Source of the DNA: Defluviitaleaceae bacterium | GTDB lineage: Bacteria > Bacillota_A > Clostridia > Lachnospirales > WQUN01 | DNA: 7,608 bases | Direction of reading: 5' to 3' | Assembly: GCA_009779525.1 (NCBI GenBank) | Contig: WREB01000045.1 | Coordinates: forward strand, 1 to 7,608 | Shown: piece by piece, positions 6,450 through 7,608 of the stretch | How positions within the stretch are numbered: position 1 is the first letter of the stretch | Layout of the letters: the number at the start of each line of letters is the position of its first letter | Translations under genes and position numbers: made by a program | Notes under the pieces: model-generated | Told to the model about the DNA's origin: nothing | The model's database searches: none | The model's input: only the letters and a program-made list of their open reading frames with translations

Positions 6450-7532
6450 TTATCCCAAATCGTGCAGCGCGCCGAATTCGAAGCCCTGCGCGCGCACAGC
6501 GTCTATTATGTCCGGCAGCGCCTCCGCGTTGGAGGACGATACCGCGTGAAGCAGTATGATCATTCCGTTGTGCAGGTTTTCCATAAGCCGGTTGAACGCG
6601 GCTTCCCTTCCGGGCTGGTTGTCGGTTTCCCAATCGACGTAGGCGAAGCTCCAGAAAACCGTTTTATAACCCTGCTCCTGAGCCGTCTTAAGCACGCGCG
6701 AGCTGTACACCCCGCTTGGCGGCCTGAAAAACATGTCCATTTTATAGCCGGTGATTTCCTCGAAATATTCCGCCGTTTCGCGGAGCTCGCGGCATATCTC
6801 CTCGTCGGTCAAATCCGGAAAGTCGCGGTGGCTGGCGGAATGGTTCGCGGCGATATGGCCGTCCGCGGCGATGCGCCTCGCCAAATCGGGCGTGTAGCGT
6901 ATGTACGACTTGGTCAGGAAAAAAGCCGCGGGGACTTCCTTGTCGCGAAGGGTGTCCAAGATATTTTCGGTCAGCCGCGCGTACTCGTAGCCGTTGTCGA
7001 AGGTCAGGTAGACGGTTTTTTTATTTACGTCGCCGAGATAGAACGCGTCGAACTCGCGTATGTCGAACACGCCCTGCGCGGAGGGCGGCTGGTGGCGGTC
7101 GGCGCTTCTATTGTAATACCAGCCCATCCGGTCGTCGGAAGGGCCGTCCGCAGCCGGATCGGTCTGGAATCTTTTCGGGTAGGGGTCGACGATCTCGTTC
7201 GGGAAACTGCCGTCGTATGTCAGCGCGGCCGGAGTGGGTTCGGCGCCGGCGTTGCTGCCGCTGCTTTCGATTTCGACCGGCGTCGGTTCGATAGCGGCGG
7301 CGCCTCCGCCGATTTGCCCGGGCAAAGCCTCGATCTGCACAGCCGTCGGTTCGATTTGGACCGCAGTCGGTTCGATCATAACATCCCCGGCCGGATTCGT
7401 CCGTTCTGGCGGGGCGTGGCTTTCGCCGATCCCGGGTGTGCCCGCGATCACATAGGAGGGCGGGTATGCCTGGCTTATCTCGCAAGAGGCCGATAAAAAA
7501 AGGAAGGCGGCAAAGCAGAGCAGCTTGCGCAT
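6450..7532 (-). CDS. PdaA-like polysaccharide deacetylase, probable lipoprotein (CE4 / NodB family)
   Basis: A 360-residue exported enzyme. Residues 1-16 are a short hydrophobic signal ending LSAS before Cys17, a plausible lipobox; cleavage after SQA (22) by ordinary signal peptidase is an alternative. Residues 25 to about 150 form a Pro, Ala and Glu-rich linker with IEPTAVQ repeats. The catalytic domain is about 170-355. Its motifs are TFDNGY (177-182, catalytic Asp179, with Asn180 where many CE4 enzymes have the metal-binding Asp), HSASH (231-235, metal-binding His pair), RPPSG (270-274), VDW (299-301) and LLHAVS (327-332). The TFDN form and the VFWSFAYVDW stretch are typical of PdaA, which de-N-acetylates muramic acid in spore-cortex peptidoglycan. 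PdaA itself has RPPRG, so substrate use may differ here. It is first in the run, with AAGGGGG just upstream of the ATG, and 10 bp before pgi. Peptidoglycan as the substrate is inferred. Confidence 0.88.
   Translation of the reverse strand: MRKLLCFAAFLFLSASCEISQAYPPSYVIAGTPGIGESHAPPERTNPAGDVMIEPTAVQIEPTAVQIEALPGQIGGGAAAIEPTPVEIESSGSNAGAEPTPAALTYDGSFPNEIVDPYPKRFQTDPAADGPSDDRMGWYYNRSADRHQPPSAQGVFDIREFDAFYLGDVNKKTVYLTFDNGYEYARLTENILDTLRDKEVPAAFFLTKSYIRYTPDLARRIAADGHIAANHSASHRDFPDLTDEEICRELRETAEYFEEITGYKMDMFFRPPSGVYSSRVLKTAQEQGYKTVFWSFAYVDWETDNQPGREAAFNRLMENLHNGMIILLHAVSSSNAEALPDIIDAVRAQGFEFGALHDLG
7272..7376 (-). repeat. Seven-residue repeats in the deacetylase linker
   Basis: Residues 53-59 and 60-66 are both IEPTAVQ, followed by IEALPGQ (67-73) and, after a GGGAAA spacer, IEPTPVE (81-87). 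The first two 21-base units agree at 17 of 21 positions, and all four differences are third-codon changes that keep the amino acid. Such Pro/Glu linkers usually hold a catalytic domain away from the membrane. Confidence 0.8.
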
Positions 7533-7572
7533 GACGCCCCCTTCCTTAGAACGCGCAGGAGTTAGTCAAACC

Positions 7573-7600
7573 ATTTTAACGCTTTTCATCAAGTAATCAA
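7573..7600 (-). promoter_or_regulatory. Candidate sigma-A-type promoter before the deacetylase gene
   Basis: On the minus strand TTGATT (7600-7595) is followed, after 16 bases, by TAAAAT (7578-7573). These match the -35 and -10 consensus at four and five of six positions. The start codon at 7532 would then lie roughly 35 bases after the start point. The stretch 7533-7608 is more AT-rich than the genes and holds no other gene. It could drive the whole run of genes to the left, as I see no terminator in it. Evidence is by eye only. Confidence 0.5.
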
Positions 7601-7608
7601 GCGAATTA

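Noticed and set aside
6438..7496. Open reading frame of 352 codons on the plus strand
   Set aside because: It lies fully antisense to the deacetylase and the end of its operon, whose motifs are clear. It has no family features and is a by-product of GC-rich codon structure.

Overview
The window looks like a chromosomal piece of a moderately GC-rich Bacillota (Clostridia-like) genome, probably uncultured. This is inferred from strong AGGAGG-type ribosome binding sites, a PdaA-type deacetylase with the TFDNG motif, a Clostridia-style type IV pilus gene run, and a secreted transglutaminase-like protein of a kind common in Clostridia. No RNA gene, insertion sequence, CRISPR array or attachment site was seen.

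All nine genes lie on the minus strand and are tightly packed, so transcription runs from right to left. The order is: a putative lipoprotein polysaccharide deacetylase (6450-7532), glucose-6-phosphate isomerase pgi (5033-6439), the pilus retraction ATPase pilT (3931-5007), the inner-membrane platform protein pilC (2728-3927), a 97-residue membrane-anchored protein with no prepilin motif (2420-2713), a PilW/GspJ-like prepilin (1893-2420), a PilV/GspI-like prepilin (1431-1874), a PilX-like protein with a striking acidic-aromatic tail (664-1434), and the N-terminal part of a secreted transglutaminase-like protein that runs off the left edge (1-625). Gaps are 38 bp or less. Two junctions overlap (TGATG at 2418-2422 and GTGA at 1431-1434), which suggests translational coupling. 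A sigma-A-like promoter candidate sits just upstream of the deacetylase gene, and no terminator is visible within the run, so one long transcript is plausible.

Together the genes suggest a cell-envelope operon. PilT and PilC drive and anchor the pilus, and three or four small pilin-like proteins are candidates for an initiation or tip complex. The deacetylase could remodel peptidoglycan, and the transglutaminase-like protein acts outside the membrane. The extension ATPase PilB, the prepilin peptidase PilD, PilM/N/O and an obvious major pilin are not in the window. pgi is the odd member, a central carbon enzyme placed inside this envelope operon. The parts that known families explain least are the acidic-aromatic tail of the PilX-like protein, an AT-rich block inside the same gene, and the 97-residue protein.
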